This document shows positions 48,600 through 49,171 of a stretch of DNA of 49,171 nucleotides, piece after piece. The DNA is from Phytophthora sp. 'mugwort' (taxonomy: Eukaryota; Oomycota; Peronosporomycetes; Peronosporales; Peronosporaceae), in assembly GCA_033558025.1 (NCBI GenBank), contig JAUCEF010000094.1:1-49171 (forward strand). The letters run 5' to 3'. The first letter of the stretch is position 1; the number at the start of each line of letters is the position of its first letter. A model generated the notes under the pieces. That model was not told the origin of the DNA, ran no database searches, and saw only the letters and a program-made list of their open reading frames with translations. The position numbers and the translations under genes are program-made.

Positions 48600-49171
48600 A
48601 TGTTTAATAAGTTTATATTAATTTTTTTACTTATTTTACCATTAATTACGGTTATTATATTAGCTTTTTCGAAAAATGAAAAATTTATAAAAAATTTTAG
48701 TATTTTTATGTCTTTTTTCATTTTTTTAATGTCATTACCTTTATGGATTTTATTTGATAAATCAACTTCTAATTTTCAATATTTATTTAAAATAGAATGG
48801 ATTAGTCAATTTAATATTAATTTTTATTTAGGTATTGATGGTATTTCATTATTTTTTATAATTTTAACAACATTTTTGATTCCAATCTGTATGTTAATTA
48901 GTTATGAAATGATTAATAAAAATATAAAAGAATATTTTATTTTATATTTTATTTTAGAATTTTGTTTAATCATTTCATTTAGTATATTAGATGTACTTAT
49001 TTTTTATATTTTCTTTGAAAGTGTATTAATTCCTATGTTTTTAATTATAGGTATTTGGGGTTCAAGAGAACGTAAAATTAAAGCTTCATATTTGTTTTTT
49101 ATGTATACATTAGCAGGTTCATTATTTATGTTTATTGCCATTATTCATTTATTTTTAACTGTGGGTACAAC
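48600..49171 (+). CDS. nad4: NADH dehydrogenase subunit 4, 5' part (cut by window edge)
   Basis: First 190 codons of nad4, matching 6382-6953. The frame runs off the right edge of the window. Confidence 0.96.
   Translation, partial: MFNKFILIFLLILPLITVIILAFSKNEKFIKNFSIFMSFFIFLMSLPLWILFDKSTSNFQYLFKIEWISQFNINFYLGIDGISLFFIILTTFLIPICMLISYEMINKNIKEYFILYFILEFCLIISFSILDVLIFYIFFESVLIPMFLIIGIWGSRERKIKASYLFFMYTLAGSLFMFIAIIHLFLTVGT

Larger units (their letters stand above)
42218..49171. repeat. Direct terminal redundancy, second copy
   Basis: Same-orientation repeat of 1-6953. Here cox3 and rps7 are open reading frames without interruption, so this copy is probably closer to the true sequence. It ends in nad4 because the window ends, not because of any biological boundary. 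Confidence 0.95.

Overview
The window is a very A+T-rich (roughly three quarters or more by eye) mitochondrial genome from a protist. It carries both rRNAs, 25 distinct tRNA genes, the core respiratory genes (nad1-7, 4L, 9, 11; cob; cox1-3; atp1, 6, 8, 9), a bacterial-type ribosomal protein set, and tatC. Translation fits the standard code: Trp is TGG with a trnW(cca), nad11 ends in TGA, and TTA is an ordinary Leu codon. Four things together point to a non-photosynthetic stramenopile (oomycete, hyphochytrid, bicosoecid or a relative): full-length nad11 and atp1, tatC, no trnT, and a trnR(gcg). I cannot name the species. No introns were seen.

The window is longer than one genome unit. Bases 1-6953 recur at 42218-49171 in the same orientation with only three one-base differences. 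The natural reading is a circular-mapping molecule of about 42.2 kb read past its own start. Two of the three differences, a missing C in cox3 and a shorter T-run in rps7, break genes in the first copy only. The third is a poly-A length difference before nad7.

Layout: 1-4530, minus strand: atp6 (partial), cox3, rps7, rps12, trnV-I-Q-R, rps10, trnF, nad2. 4647-12621, plus strand: nad7, an Rpl10-like gene, trnH, nad4, trnE, atp1, nad5, nad6, trnR. 13034-16167, minus strand: an orphan membrane ORF, cox1, a 32-residue TatA-like ORF, cox2. 16761-30531, minus strand: trnW, rns, trnY, trnG, a second orphan ORF, trnG, rpl5, rpl14, five tRNAs, rnl, then the ribosomal protein array (rps4 in two pieces, frameshifted rps2, rpl6, rps8, rps14, trnA, trnK, atp8, an Rps1-like ORF, trnI, rpl16, rps3, rps19, rpl2). 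30560-36087 is mostly plus: rps13, rps11, trnS, rpl31-like, two trnL, nad11, nad1, nad4L, with trnC and tatC on minus. 36198-39064 is an inverted copy of nad11(3')-nad1-nad4L. 39072-42708, minus strand: cob, nad9, atp9, nad3, trnD, atp6. The rest is the second pass through the start.

The most notable items are: a 2.87-kb near-perfect palindrome with a 98-bp spacer built from 67-bp repeats of the nad4L tail; an rps4 whose conserved C-terminus lies in a separate downstream frame behind a 12-residue repeat array; a micro-ORF between cox2 and cox1 that looks like TatA and would partner tatC; a decamer repeat plus C-run in the spacer upstream of rns; and two orphan membrane ORFs.
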